Assembly: GCA_015055535.1 (NCBI GenBank)
Contig: SVIA01000011.1
Location: 1-32,245 of the forward strand
Direction of reading: 5' to 3'
Length of the DNA stretch: 32,245 nucleotides
Source: Clostridiales bacterium
GTDB taxonomy: Bacteria > Bacillota > Clostridia > Christensenellales > UBA1242
Shown here piece after piece: positions 16,172 to 25,172 of this stretch (positions are counted from its first letter, which is position 1; every line of letters starts with the position of its first letter). The notes under the pieces are model-generated. The model was not told where the DNA came from. It was given only the letters and a program-made list of their open reading frames with translations, and made no database searches. The translations under genes and the position numbers were made by a program.

Positions 16172-17482
16172 TTAAATTTTCACTTTATTAATCAATTCTT
16201 TATATTTAACAATTTCAGGTTTTGTTAATATTTTATCTAAATTCGAAGTATAAGAATTTTCATAATCTAAAAAATAATCAAACCCTTTTTTAGTATATGA
16301 AATTACATTATTAAAAATGCCACTAAAACGATTTTCAAAATTGTTTTTATAGTTTTCAAAATTGGCATTTGAAATAATAGTTAAACTACCATTACCAGTA
16401 AATTTACCTGATAAAACAAGTTTTTTAATATAATCATAAGCATAAATACTAGAAGTTTCTATAGTGTTTTTTTCTAATACAAATAAATTTAATAAATAGT
16501 TGTAAAGTTTAGAAATATCATTTATAAATAAAACTACATCTTCCCCATTTTCAACTTGTCTTAAAAGTTTTTCAAACTTAACTTCAATTTCAAGTTTTAA
16601 ATTTTCACCTTTACTATAATTATTGCTTAAAATTTCCACTTTATCTTTAATGTTTGAAAGTTCAAAATAATTTTCAGGCACTTCGTCTATTAAAACAGCT
16701 AAACCTTTCAAGTTATTCTCAGAAGAACTTAATCTATTTAAAATCTTAAAACTTAAAAAATTATCATTTTTATTTAAAAATAAAATTCTTTGTCCTTTTG
16801 CTAAAGGATTTAAAATATCAACAAAATTAAATATTTCATCGTTTTCTTTATAAATATTTAATTTTAATTTATCTTTAGAAAATAATGCTGGTAAATTTGA
16901 AAAATCTATGTTTCTACTAAAATTTTCTGTAAAAGCAACTTCATTTATAGAGTAAATTTCTTTTAAAATTAAAGGTTTTTCACTATCTAAAAATAAATAT
17001 TTCCCTGTTATTTCATCTCCAGATTTTAATTTATAAAATTGTACTTGAGACTTATTTATAAATACTACATTTTCTTTATCTTCTTTATACAATTTAATAA
17101 AAGCTAAAGCATAGTCTAAATTATCATAAGTTTTTATTAATGCTTTAAAATATGTTTCATTTGTTCCTACAATATTAACATCTATACTTTCATTTAAATC
17201 ATTAAAATAGCATTCGTTTAAATTTTTAGGAGTATTTTCAAATATTTTTGAAGGGACAATAACATCCATTAACTGATTAATACTATTAATACTTTTTGGT
17301 GGACGACCTTGTTTTGTTTTTTTAACATAAGGTTTTTCTATTCCATTAACAATATTTGTAATTTTTTCAATAAGTGTTTCTTTTTTTATAGTTGTTGGAG
17401 AATATACGCCTACCTCTCTAGCAATATTTCTTATTTCAAAAATCCCCAATTCTTTCAATTTTTCGACATTTATCTTTTCCAT
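16172..17482 (-). CDS. Rho-related protein with degenerate ATPase motifs (pseudo-Rho)
   Basis: N-terminal Rho_N-like helix-hairpin, VVFINKSQVQFYKLKSGDEITGKY (cf. Rho SPSQIRRFNLRTGDTISGK), FVDILNPLAKGQRILFL (cf. DLxxPIGKGQRGLIV), LAVLIDEVPEN (cf. LLIDERPEEV), GSLTIIS (cf. GSLTIIATAL); P-loop APPKAGKT replaced by NKNDNFLS. Confidence 0.75.
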   Translation of the reverse strand: MEKINVEKLKELGIFEIRNIAREVGVYSPTTIKKETLIEKITNIVNGIEKPYVKKTKQGRPPKSINSINQLMDVIVPSKIFENTPKNLNECYFNDLNESIDVNIVGTNETYFKALIKTYDNLDYALAFIKLYKEDKENVVFINKSQVQFYKLKSGDEITGKYLFLDSEKPLILKEIYSINEVAFTENFSRNIDFSNLPALFSKDKLKLNIYKENDEIFNFVDILNPLAKGQRILFLNKNDNFLSFKILNRLSSSENNLKGLAVLIDEVPENYFELSNIKDKVEILSNNYSKGENLKLEIEVKFEKLLRQVENGEDVVLFINDISKLYNYLLNLFVLEKNTIETSSIYAYDYIKKLVLSGKFTGNGSLTIISNANFENYKNNFENRFSGIFNNVISYTKKGFDYFLDYENSYTSNLDKILTKPEIVKYKELINKVKI

Positions 17483-17488
17483 ATCGTT

Positions 17489-17517
17489 ATTATATAATAT
17501 TTTTTTACAAAAGTAAA
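17489..17517 (-). promoter_or_regulatory. Candidate promoter TTTACT-N17-TATAAT, ATG 6 nt after -10
   Basis: Minus strand TTTACTTTTGTAAAAAAATATTATATAATAACGATATG. Confidence 0.45.
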
Positions 17518-17533
17518 GTTTTTTACAAAATAT

Positions 17534-18856
17534 TTACATCATTAAATTTCCATCTAAAGTATCAATAACTCTCAAAATATTTTCTTGTTTTAATGTGTCT
17601 GCATTTATATAAACATAATAAATATAATTGTTGTAGGTACATTTAAACTCATAGCATAAAATTTGTTTATTATATTCTAGCGGTATTATTGCTTTTTTTT
17701 CAGTTTCTATTGTTAACAATTTAGAAATTTTTTCTCTAGCGCTACTTGCAGTTTGCGAAGGCATAGTATTATTTCTTTCTTCTTTATTATAAGCATAACT
17801 TCTGGCTTCCCAACCCATAATTTCTCCAGTTTCACAACTTATTTTAACTTTTATCATTTCTGGATAAACAATTGTATCATTAATAACTGTACATAAATTA
17901 ATATAAGCAATATTATTTAATTTTGTACTCCATACAGCTTTTATATTTTCTAATTCTAACATTTTAGCAAAATCTTCTGCTTTTTGCTCACATTCAGTTA
18001 ATTCTAAATTATCGGCGGTACTTTTTTGATAGCTACTTATTGTTAAAATAATTCCACCACGTTTAGCCACTTGCAAATAATATTCATGACCATTATTTAG
18101 TGTCATATTAAAATTAAATGTTGAAATAGTTCCTTGTGTTTCATCTTTATAATCTATTCTTTTAACATCATAATCTTTAAAAAGTTCTTCTAACATATTG
18201 CTAACTTGTTCCAAATTCCATTCTTCTTTTGTTAATCCTTTAATTTCAGGATACATTACAGAATCTGAAAATGGACCATCATAAATTAATGTTGGATATT
18301 CTAATCCCGTTTCTTGCATAGAAGTAAAAGTAGTATTAATTTGTCCATCTTTTAAATTTGCATCTTTTAAAATGTTATAATTATTTTGTATTTGATAAGC
18401 ATATTCATTTAAAATTTGTTGAATAGATACACACATAACATATAGTTCATTTAAACTAGATAAGTCTGCTTCACTTAAACTTTCACCGTTATTTAATTTA
18501 TCAAATAAATAATAACTAAATCCACCCATTTGATTTATAAATTTTGTGGTTTGTAAAATAGATTCATGATTAACTGGCAATCTACTTAAATTACTTTGAC
18601 CCAAATTACATTGCTCATATAATTTATAATAAAGTTTTTTTAATTGTGTTGAGTCATTACTAACCAAACTTTTACTCAACGTTACTTCAATATCGTTTAC
18701 ATCACTAACCAATTCATATAAATTTCTTTCATATACACTTTGAAGATTTCCACTAACATTAGCTAAATTATTAGTAGTTGTAACAAAACCAACAGTCAAT
18801 AATCCAACTAAAATTGAAAATACTACAACCAAAGCTACAACTTGTCTTGTTTTCAT
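17534..18856 (-). CDS. ypeB: Germination protein YpeB (PepSY-containing)
   Basis: N-terminal TM, LQSVYERNLYELVSDVNDIEVTLSKSLVS, GGFSYYLFDKLNNGESLS, FSDSVMYPEIKGL, C-terminal PepSY-like repeats; adjacent to sleB; SD AGGAGG. Confidence 0.92.
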   Translation of the reverse strand: MKTRQVVALVVVFSILVGLLTVGFVTTTNNLANVSGNLQSVYERNLYELVSDVNDIEVTLSKSLVSNDSTQLKKLYYKLYEQCNLGQSNLSRLPVNHESILQTTKFINQMGGFSYYLFDKLNNGESLSEADLSSLNELYVMCVSIQQILNEYAYQIQNNYNILKDANLKDGQINTTFTSMQETGLEYPTLIYDGPFSDSVMYPEIKGLTKEEWNLEQVSNMLEELFKDYDVKRIDYKDETQGTISTFNFNMTLNNGHEYYLQVAKRGGIILTISSYQKSTADNLELTECEQKAEDFAKMLELENIKAVWSTKLNNIAYINLCTVINDTIVYPEMIKVKISCETGEIMGWEARSYAYNKEERNNTMPSQTASSAREKISKLLTIETEKKAIIPLEYNKQILCYEFKCTYNNYIYYVYINADTLKQENILRVIDTLDGNLMM

Positions 18857-18864
18857 AATTCCTC

Positions 18865-19536
18865 CTATATTGCGAACACATGGTTACCAATAGTAACAAC
18901 AGTCGTTCTTGTAAAAATCCAACTGCTTGTAGCAGTTACGGGATTATAGTAATAAATACTACCATAACTAGGATCCCAACCATTTAATGCGTCCTGTGCG
19001 GCTTGATATGACGTTGAATTTGGTTCTAATTGAAATTGTCCATCGTGAAGTGCTGTAAAAGCCCAAGGCTGATAAATAACCCCTTCTAGAGTGTTTGGAA
19101 AACCAGGATCTTTAACTCTATTTAAAACAACTGCGCCTACCGCTACTTGTCCAGCATAAGGTTCTCCTCTTGCCTCTGAGTGAATTAATTTGGCAAGCAA
19201 ATATAAATCACTATTTGTTTGAGCAGAACTTGATACTCCTAAACTTGCTGTAGTTGTGCTATCTAATACTCCAGTAACATTTAAACCTTTAGCATTTTGA
19301 TAATCTTTTATTGCTAAAATTGTTTTATCGTCATATAGCCCATTAATTTTTCCGTCATAAAAGCCCATATCAAATAGTTTAGCTTGAACAATTCGGGTTT
19401 GCATCATATTGGATGATATATTTAAATTTTTGGTTTGCAAATTTCCCCCAATAAAAGCCGAAAAAGTTATATATGCCATTATAATAACAAAAATTGAGCA
19501 TAAAGATATTATTTTTTTGATGTTCTGTTTTTTCAT
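18865..19536 (-). CDS. sleB: Spore cortex-lytic enzyme SleB (PG-binding and hydrolase_2 domains)
   Basis: VQAKLFDMGFYDGKINGLYDDKTILAIKDYQNAKGLNVTGVLD; LLAKLIHSEARGEPYAGQVAVGAVVLNRVKDPGFPNTLEGVIYQPWAF. Confidence 0.93.
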   Translation of the reverse strand: MKKQNIKKIISLCSIFVIIMAYITFSAFIGGNLQTKNLNISSNMMQTRIVQAKLFDMGFYDGKINGLYDDKTILAIKDYQNAKGLNVTGVLDSTTTASLGVSSSAQTNSDLYLLAKLIHSEARGEPYAGQVAVGAVVLNRVKDPGFPNTLEGVIYQPWAFTALHDGQFQLEPNSTSYQAAQDALNGWDPSYGSIYYYNPVTATSSWIFTRTTVVTIGNHVFAI

Positions 19537-19538
19537 AA

Positions 19539-20084
19539 TTACCTCTTAAAAAATTTATTTATTATTTCTAACACTTTGCTTTTATAAGTAATATTACCAA
19601 AATTTGAACTTTCATACATAAAACAAAGTGGTGGATAAGCAACACACCACCAATTATTTCCTTCTGCTTTACCTAGTTTTATTATAATAGCGTCATATAT
19701 ACCACTTTCTAAGGTAACTCCATTATATGTTCTAGTTGGGAAATATTCACTAGTTAATGTTATGTTGCTTATGTAACCAAATCCATTTTCTAATAAAACA
19801 TTGTTAATATAATTTTCTAAAGTTTTTTCTTTTTCTTTAAAATAATTTTCAATGGTAATTTTACTAGTAAAAGTTTGCGCATCGCTATTAATAAAATTTA
19901 AAACTTCAGATTTTACCAAGTATTTAACTTTCTGATCGTCTTCGTTATTGCTATTTGCTCTAATATGAAGTCTTAAATAATCTGCAGAAGAAATGTTAGA
20001 ACTTTTATTTTTATCAAAGCAAAAACACCCTATTACAAAAACACAAATCAATATACTCAAAAAAATGATACCTAAATTTTTCAT
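19539..20084 (-). CDS. spoIIR: Stage II sporulation protein R
   Basis: LRLHIRANSNNEDDQKVKYLVKSEV, YNGVTLESGIYDAIIIKLGKAEGNNWWCVAYPPLCF; start moved from the ORF-track TTG (20102) to ATG 20084. Confidence 0.92.
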   Translation of the reverse strand: MKNLGIIFLSILICVFVIGCFCFDKNKSSNISSADYLRLHIRANSNNEDDQKVKYLVKSEVLNFINSDAQTFTSKITIENYFKEKEKTLENYINNVLLENGFGYISNITLTSEYFPTRTYNGVTLESGIYDAIIIKLGKAEGNNWWCVAYPPLCFMYESSNFGNITYKSKVLEIINKFFKR

Positions 20085-20140
20085 AAACACAATTATTAAC
20101 AAAAATCAAATATTTAAAACATATATTTTAATATTCAAAC

Positions 20141-20166
20141 AAAAAAGTGCCAATAGGCACTTTTTT
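20141..20166 (-). terminator. Terminator of sipL
   Basis: AAAAAAGTGCC-aata-GGCACTTTTTT. Confidence 0.85.
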
Positions 20167-21685
20167 AATTATTTTGATTTTTAAAATATACAATTTTCTC
20201 GTCGTTTTCTAAAGGTAAATTAATGTTAGGATTTTGTTCTAAAATTTGTTCCGGTTTACATTGTAAACCTTTTGAAATATCCCATAAAGAATTTCCTTTT
20301 TTAGCAAAATAAATTTGAAGACAAGCTTCCTTAGGCGTTAAAAGTTCGCCTTCTGAAATATTTGTTAAAGCCATTTCTTCAAAGGTACTAAAAGCATTAA
20401 GTAAAATACAAAGTTCCAAATCTATGTTTATTTCTTTACCTTTTTTACATTTTACATCAACGTCTTTAATCATTGCACATGCTGTTATTTCATCATCTAA
20501 ATTTAATTCTTCAATGCGATTTTCAATGCTAAACGGAACTTCTACAATAACAGAATTTAGTGTCTCATTTTCATCATCTTCAAGATAAACAACACTAACA
20601 CTAGCCACGCCTTCTAAAATTAATTTATCATTATCAACAAAACTATTAGTAATAGTTACATTTTCTCCACAATAACTAACAGTTTTAATAATTCTAGGCG
20701 CTTCATCATCTATAACAAATTGTCCGTCAATTTTTTCATAAAGAGTTTTTGATAAATTTTTATCCATTACTTTAAAGCTTTCTATATTTAAATTAATTTT
20801 ATTTTTTAAACTATATGCGTCTACAATTACTTCGCTTGTGTAAGGCAATAAATGGGCATAATTAACGTTAATTGGCAAAACCAAGCTTATGCTGTAATCT
20901 TTTTCATTTTGGCTCAATTCAGCCTTAATTTCACAATTGTTTATAAACGCATTAACCATTAACAAGCCATCTTTTTTTATTCCATCTTTTTCTAATTCTT
21001 CTTTAAATTTTATACATTTAGTATAATTACAAAGCTGCTTAACATCGTCATTTGTCTCATAACCTATATTAATACAAACTTCACCTTCAACAGTAAAATA
21101 ATCTGTTCCTAAACTATAATCTAAAATTTTAACATTAGCACATGTAAATAAAATTTTATTAATACTTTTCTTTGTTTCAAAGCTTTCATCTAAATCAAAT
21201 TTTAATTTACCATTAGAAGAAAGAGTATAAAAGTTTACAAAATTACTATTTGTTACAATTTTATCATCTGTATTAACATAATAATTTAATGTATCCGTAA
21301 ATAATCCATCTATATTAGTTTCAATTGTGCTAGAAAGCTTTACTTCATCACTTGTAGAATCAACTTTAAGTTCAATAGTTTCAACATTAAACATTGGGAC
21401 AAAGTTTATGTTAATATTTTCGTTTTCAATTTTATTGCTAAAACCTTCACTTCCAGAAAGAGTAAAAAATTCGCCAAGTTCATTTGTGTAAGTTACACAA
21501 AAACAAACTAAACCATTAAATTTTAGTTCTCCATTTAACGATTCGTAGTTTGTAATAACTGCGCTAGCTTTACTACATAAAATTTTTGCAATATTATTTT
21601 CTGCTTGCAATTCAGTTGATACATTATTTTGAATAGTACCCAATTTTTTCCTATACGTGCTATTAATTAAATTTGTTTGTTCCAT
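20165..21685 (-). CDS. sipL: SipL-like SPOCS (DUF3794) / LysM sporulation protein
   Basis: Tandem SPOCS-like beta repeats, C-terminal LysM (IYFAKKGNSLWDISKGLQCKPEQILEQNPNI), neighbour of veg as in other Clostridia. Confidence 0.85.
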   Translation of the reverse strand: MEQTNLINSTYRKKLGTIQNNVSTELQAENNIAKILCSKASAVITNYESLNGELKFNGLVCFCVTYTNELGEFFTLSGSEGFSNKIENENININFVPMFNVETIELKVDSTSDEVKLSSTIETNIDGLFTDTLNYYVNTDDKIVTNSNFVNFYTLSSNGKLKFDLDESFETKKSINKILFTCANVKILDYSLGTDYFTVEGEVCINIGYETNDDVKQLCNYTKCIKFKEELEKDGIKKDGLLMVNAFINNCEIKAELSQNEKDYSISLVLPINVNYAHLLPYTSEVIVDAYSLKNKINLNIESFKVMDKNLSKTLYEKIDGQFVIDDEAPRIIKTVSYCGENVTITNSFVDNDKLILEGVASVSVVYLEDDENETLNSVIVEVPFSIENRIEELNLDDEITACAMIKDVDVKCKKGKEINIDLELCILLNAFSTFEEMALTNISEGELLTPKEACLQIYFAKKGNSLWDISKGLQCKPEQILEQNPNINLPLENDEKIVYFKNQNN

Positions 21686-21691
21686 TAAATA

Positions 21692-21726
21692 AACCCCCTA
21701 TAATCTATAATATTTTATAGCGGGTT
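21692..21726 (-). promoter_or_regulatory. Hairpin sequestering the sipL Shine-Dalgarno
   Basis: AACCC-C-CTATAA / TTATAG-C-GGGTT (11 pairs, one C-C mismatch); the SD GGGGG (21694-21698, minus) is in the stem. Confidence 0.65.
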
Positions 21727-21789
21727 TTTTCGTTTTAGAACTAATTTAAATTTCTTTTATAAAATAACTCTATAATTTTAGTGGTAATC

Positions 21790-22014
21790 TTATAAAAATT
21801 TTACATGACCACATAAAACTTCTGTATAAGAATAAGTTGCTACACCATTTCCATCAATCAAATTAACGGTAAAAACGCTTGGATATAAATTTTCTATAAC
21901 ACCTTCTAATTTTTCAAGTTTTTTTCTACCCCTATTAACAAGCATACTAATATTTTTACCCTTTAATTTATCAATTTGTTCTTTAATTTCACTTAATGTT
22001 AAATTGTTTCTCAT
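21790..22014 (-). CDS. veg: Veg-family protein
   Basis: LSEIKEQIDKLKGKNISMLVNRGRKKLEKLEGVIENLYPSVFTVNL...YSYTEVLCGHVKF; start moved to ATG at 22014. Confidence 0.9.
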   Translation of the reverse strand: MRNNLTLSEIKEQIDKLKGKNISMLVNRGRKKLEKLEGVIENLYPSVFTVNLIDGNGVATYSYTEVLCGHVKFL

Positions 22015-22064
22015 AAAATAAATTATTACCAATAAAAACTTTTTAAACAATTTTTTCAAACAAA

Positions 22065-22089
22065 AAAAACTGCAAAAATTGCAGTTTTT
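22065..22089 (-). terminator. Terminator downstream of the acidic zinc-ribbon gene
   Basis: AAAAACTGCAA-aaa-TTGCAGTTTTT. Confidence 0.8.
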
Positions 22090-22091
22090 AT

Positions 22092-22589
22092 TTAATCATC
22101 ATCCTCGTCATCATCAAAATCGTCGTCATCATCAAAATCATCATCAAAATCATCTATTTCGTCTATTTCATCCATATCATCTAAATCTGCAACATCTAGA
22201 CCATCTTCATCATCTAAATCGCCAAGATCAAGTTCACTGGTTTCCATTTCTTCATCATCAAGTGAATCTGTAATTGAAGACATTTCACCAATTTCATCCT
22301 CTTCATTCTCTTCATCATCATGTTCTACATACATTCTCCAATTATCGTCAGAATCGTAATCGCCAACTAAACTATCTTCATAGTTTTTTTCTTCAGCACA
22401 AAAAGAGCACATATCTTCAGTATCATTAATATAATTTGCTTTACAAATAGGGCAAATTTGCATTCCCTCTAATTCTGAACCATGTCCAAGACTAGCAATT
22501 TCTGCTTGACAAACCTTACAAAGTTTATCTTTTTTTAAAATGTAATTTAACTCACATCTTGGGCATCTAATGTATTCCACTTTTTCCAT
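22092..22589 (-). CDS. Double zinc-ribbon protein with long Asp/Glu-rich tail
   Basis: CPRC...CKVC and CPIC...CSFC motifs, then ~90 residues dominated by D/E; SD AGGGAG. Confidence 0.75.
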   Translation of the reverse strand: MEKVEYIRCPRCELNYILKKDKLCKVCQAEIASLGHGSELEGMQICPICKANYINDTEDMCSFCAEEKNYEDSLVGDYDSDDNWRMYVEHDDEENEEDEIGEMSSITDSLDDEEMETSELDLGDLDDEDGLDVADLDDMDEIDEIDDFDDDFDDDDDFDDDEDDD

Positions 22590-22684
22590 AAAAATATCTC
22601 CCTTTTTTTAAAAGTTCTATCTTGCTTAATTATATATATTTATTATGTAAAAGTCTAGCAATTTATACAAATTTTTATAATTTT

Positions 22685-23446
22685 TTAAACACCCTCTAAA
22701 AGCATTTTATCTGCAACTAAAGCAATAAACTCTCCATTGGTAGGTTTTTCATTATTTGCATAAACTTTAATGCCAAATAAAGTATTAATATTTTCAATTT
22801 TTCCTCTATTCCACGCAACTTCAATAGCGTGCCTAATAGCTCTTTCAACTTTACTTGCACTAGTTTCAAATTTTTCAGCAATAGATGGATATAATTTTTT
22901 AGTAATACTATTAATTATATCAGGATTATCAATAGCCATTTTAATTGCCTCTCTTAAAAATTGATAACCTTTAATATGAGCAGGAATTCCAACAGTTATA
23001 AAAATATTTGTAATTTTTTCTTCTAGATTTCGATTTTTACCAATAACTTGAATATTAGCTTTAGGTTTGTTATCGTTTAAAACATCTAATACTCTACTTT
23101 TTAATACTTCCATGTTAAAAGGTTTAATCATATAATAACTAACGCCTAAATTTAAAGCTTTAGTAATAAAACCTTCTAAACTTAAACTTGAAACAACAAT
23201 AATTTTAGTTTCAATATTTAATGTGTTAATACTTTCTATTAAACTAAACCCATCTACACCAGATAATACTACATCCATAATAATAACATCTGGTTTTTCT
23301 TTTTTAATTTCTTCAAGTGCAATTATACCGTTTGATTTGGCCCCGACAACCTCAAACCCATCACTTGAAAAATTCTCCTTTAGTAATTTTAATGTTTGCT
23401 CGTTTTCATCAATCAACATAATTTTGATGTTTTTGTTTTTTTCCAT
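22685..23446 (-). CDS. spo0A: Sporulation transcription factor Spo0A
   Basis: Receiver (KIMLIDENEQ, DVIIMDVVLSGVDGF, MIKPF) plus Spo0A C-terminal DNA-binding domain (GIPAHIKGYQFLREAI, YPSIAEKFETSASKVERAIRHAIEVAWNRG); start revised to ATG 23446 with SD AAAGGAG. Confidence 0.96.
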   Translation of the reverse strand: MEKNKNIKIMLIDENEQTLKLLKENFSSDGFEVVGAKSNGIIALEEIKKEKPDVIIMDVVLSGVDGFSLIESINTLNIETKIIVVSSLSLEGFITKALNLGVSYYMIKPFNMEVLKSRVLDVLNDNKPKANIQVIGKNRNLEEKITNIFITVGIPAHIKGYQFLREAIKMAIDNPDIINSITKKLYPSIAEKFETSASKVERAIRHAIEVAWNRGKIENINTLFGIKVYANNEKPTNGEFIALVADKMLLEGV

Positions 23447-23502
23447 AAATTTCTCCTTTAAAATAATCTTTTTTCTTCCTGTTCTTTCATTGAACAAAAA
23501 AA

Positions 23503-23531
23503 ATATTATCACAATTTATTTTAATTTTCAA
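23503..23531 (-). promoter_or_regulatory. Candidate spo0A promoter TTGAAA-N17-TAATAT with TGN extension
   Basis: Minus strand TTGAAAATTAAAATAAATTGTGATAATAT. Confidence 0.45.
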
Positions 23532-23590
23532 AGAAATAAAAGAAAAAAGTTTGCAATAATATTCTAAAAAAGACGTAAATTATTATAAAA

Positions 23591-23597
23591 TGTCGAA
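23591..23597 (+). promoter_or_regulatory. Candidate 0A box TGTCGAA upstream of spo0A
   Basis: Exact TGTCGAA(A), 145 bp upstream of the spo0A start. Confidence 0.5.
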
Positions 23598-23705
23598 AAT
23601 TTTTGGGTATTTACTTTTTTGCTCCAACAATGTATAAATATTAGAATAAATAATTTATTTTAAAATAATTTTCAAATATTTAAAAATAATTATAAAAAAA
23701 CAAAA

Positions 23706-23732
23706 AAAAATATGGCAAAATGCCATATTTTT
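23706..23732 (-). terminator. Terminator of the DUF5050-like lipoprotein gene
   Basis: AAAAATATGGCA-aaa-TGCCATATTTTT. Confidence 0.85.
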
Positions 23733-23734
23733 AA

Positions 23735-25096
23735 TTATTCTTGAATATTATGCTCTTTTAAAAGCACACCAACTAATTCAGTTTCTTTATCTTGTTGATT
23801 AATATAAGTTCTATTTAAATAGTAACCACTAGCATCAGAACTACCAGTATATTTAACATAATAATAAATATAACCATTTTCGTAGTCGAAATTTACTTTC
23901 ATGCTAGAATCTACTTCTACGCCAGATACTAAAACTTCAATATCTTTTGTTTGAACATTAACTCTTACAATATTATTATCATTATCTAATCCGTAAATAT
24001 TTTCACCATAAATGCCGAAAATTGTAAATTTTGCGTCATACAAATTAATAATATTTTCTAAGTTTTCTATTCCAGTTAAAAACTGTAATTTATCATTTTC
24101 ATTAACAATAACACCGTTAGTGTAACCTTCTCCTAAATCAAAAATATATTGATTTGAAGTATAGCTTACCGCTGTATATTGTTTTTCGCTTCCAGTATTT
24201 AAATTATTTAAATCTTGAGAATAAATATAAGCATTAGTTGTTAAAGAATTAGTTCTAGTATAATATAATTTATTATTTTTAATTTCTTTTAATGAATACG
24301 TATTATAATTATCTTTTATTACAACACTTTCTATTGCATCACTTAAATTTGCTTTTGCTAAAACGTTACCAGTAACACTGTTTTCTCCTTCATTAAAACT
24401 TCTTGTATAATAAACAAAACCACTATCTTTATCAACAACAAATTCTGAAGCTTTGTCTGTTACTTTTATATTACTTTGAACGTTTCCACCAGAAATTTTT
24501 GCAACATATAAATTACTTTCATTAATATAAGTTAAATATAATTTATTATCAATTTCTGTAAAATCAAAATCATTAACACTATCTACATTTAAAGCGTTTA
24601 CCAGCTTTTTAGGACTTCCACCTTTTAAAGAAACAGCATAAATGTTAGTTAAATCAAAACGAATTGTACCAGTTGTATCTTTTTCAGTGTTAGGACTTGT
24701 AAAATATAATGTGTTTCCAAAAATATACAGATTTGTATATTCAAAACCAGCAACCATTGGTACCATTAATTCTACATTAGTTAATGTTTTAATTTCTTCG
24801 CCGTCTTCATCTTCTGTAGTTTCATACATTAACTTACCGTTTTCTAGTTTTGCTCTATAAATAGCTCCATTTCTAGCAACACCATAATTATTATCACTAC
24901 CAGTTAAAGAAGAATTTGAAACATATCCATTTACAAAATATAAATAATCACCTTTTCTAACACTCATAGAACCATTGCCAGTAACTATATCAGTCGCACT
25001 AGGACCACCAGATAATGTTACCCCACAACCTGCAAAAGTAAAGATTGATAATATTGCAAAGCAAAATGCTATAATACTAAATATTTTTTTCTTCAT
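23735..25096 (-). CDS. Lipoprotein with DUF5050-like beta-propeller repeats
   Basis: Lipobox FTFAGC; repeated blade-like motifs (GDYLYFVNGY, TLYFTSPN, IYAVSLKGGSPKKLV, GYIYYYVKY); start revised to ATG 25096 with SD GGAG. Confidence 0.75.
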   Translation of the reverse strand: MKKKIFSIIAFCFAILSIFTFAGCGVTLSGGPSATDIVTGNGSMSVRKGDYLYFVNGYVSNSSLTGSDNNYGVARNGAIYRAKLENGKLMYETTEDEDGEEIKTLTNVELMVPMVAGFEYTNLYIFGNTLYFTSPNTEKDTTGTIRFDLTNIYAVSLKGGSPKKLVNALNVDSVNDFDFTEIDNKLYLTYINESNLYVAKISGGNVQSNIKVTDKASEFVVDKDSGFVYYTRSFNEGENSVTGNVLAKANLSDAIESVVIKDNYNTYSLKEIKNNKLYYTRTNSLTTNAYIYSQDLNNLNTGSEKQYTAVSYTSNQYIFDLGEGYTNGVIVNENDKLQFLTGIENLENIINLYDAKFTIFGIYGENIYGLDNDNNIVRVNVQTKDIEVLVSGVEVDSSMKVNFDYENGYIYYYVKYTGSSDASGYYLNRTYINQQDKETELVGVLLKEHNIQE

Positions 25097-25172
25097 AATC
25101 ACTCCAAACTAATTATTTCTTGCATAAAAAAATTTAAACAAAATAGTTTAAGTAAATTTTACCAAATAAAAT

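Noticed and set aside
17461-17467. Second TTCGACA (0A-box complement) near the start of the rho-like gene
   Set aside because: Lies inside coding sequence (Asn-Val-Glu-Lys codons), downstream of the start; a single 7-mer is insufficient.
17309-17497. + strand Phe/Tyr-rich ORF antisense to the rho-like gene start
   Set aside because: Low-complexity mirror of Lys/Asn-rich coding sequence.
22095-22160. Trinucleotide-like ATC/GTC repetition resembling a microsatellite or repeat array
   Set aside because: Explained by coding for the poly-acidic tail; no regular repeat-spacer structure, so not CRISPR-like.
22079-22273. His-rich + strand ORF (HHPRHHQNRRHHQNHHQNH)
   Set aside because: Complement of the Asp-rich (GAT/GAC) tail of the acidic zinc-ribbon gene, which produces CAT/ATC triplets; an artefact of codon repetition, not a metal-binding peptide.
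23223-23567. + strand 114-aa ORF antisense to spo0A and its upstream region
   Set aside because: Overlaps spo0A; Ser/Phe/Ile-rich mirror frame; no SD.
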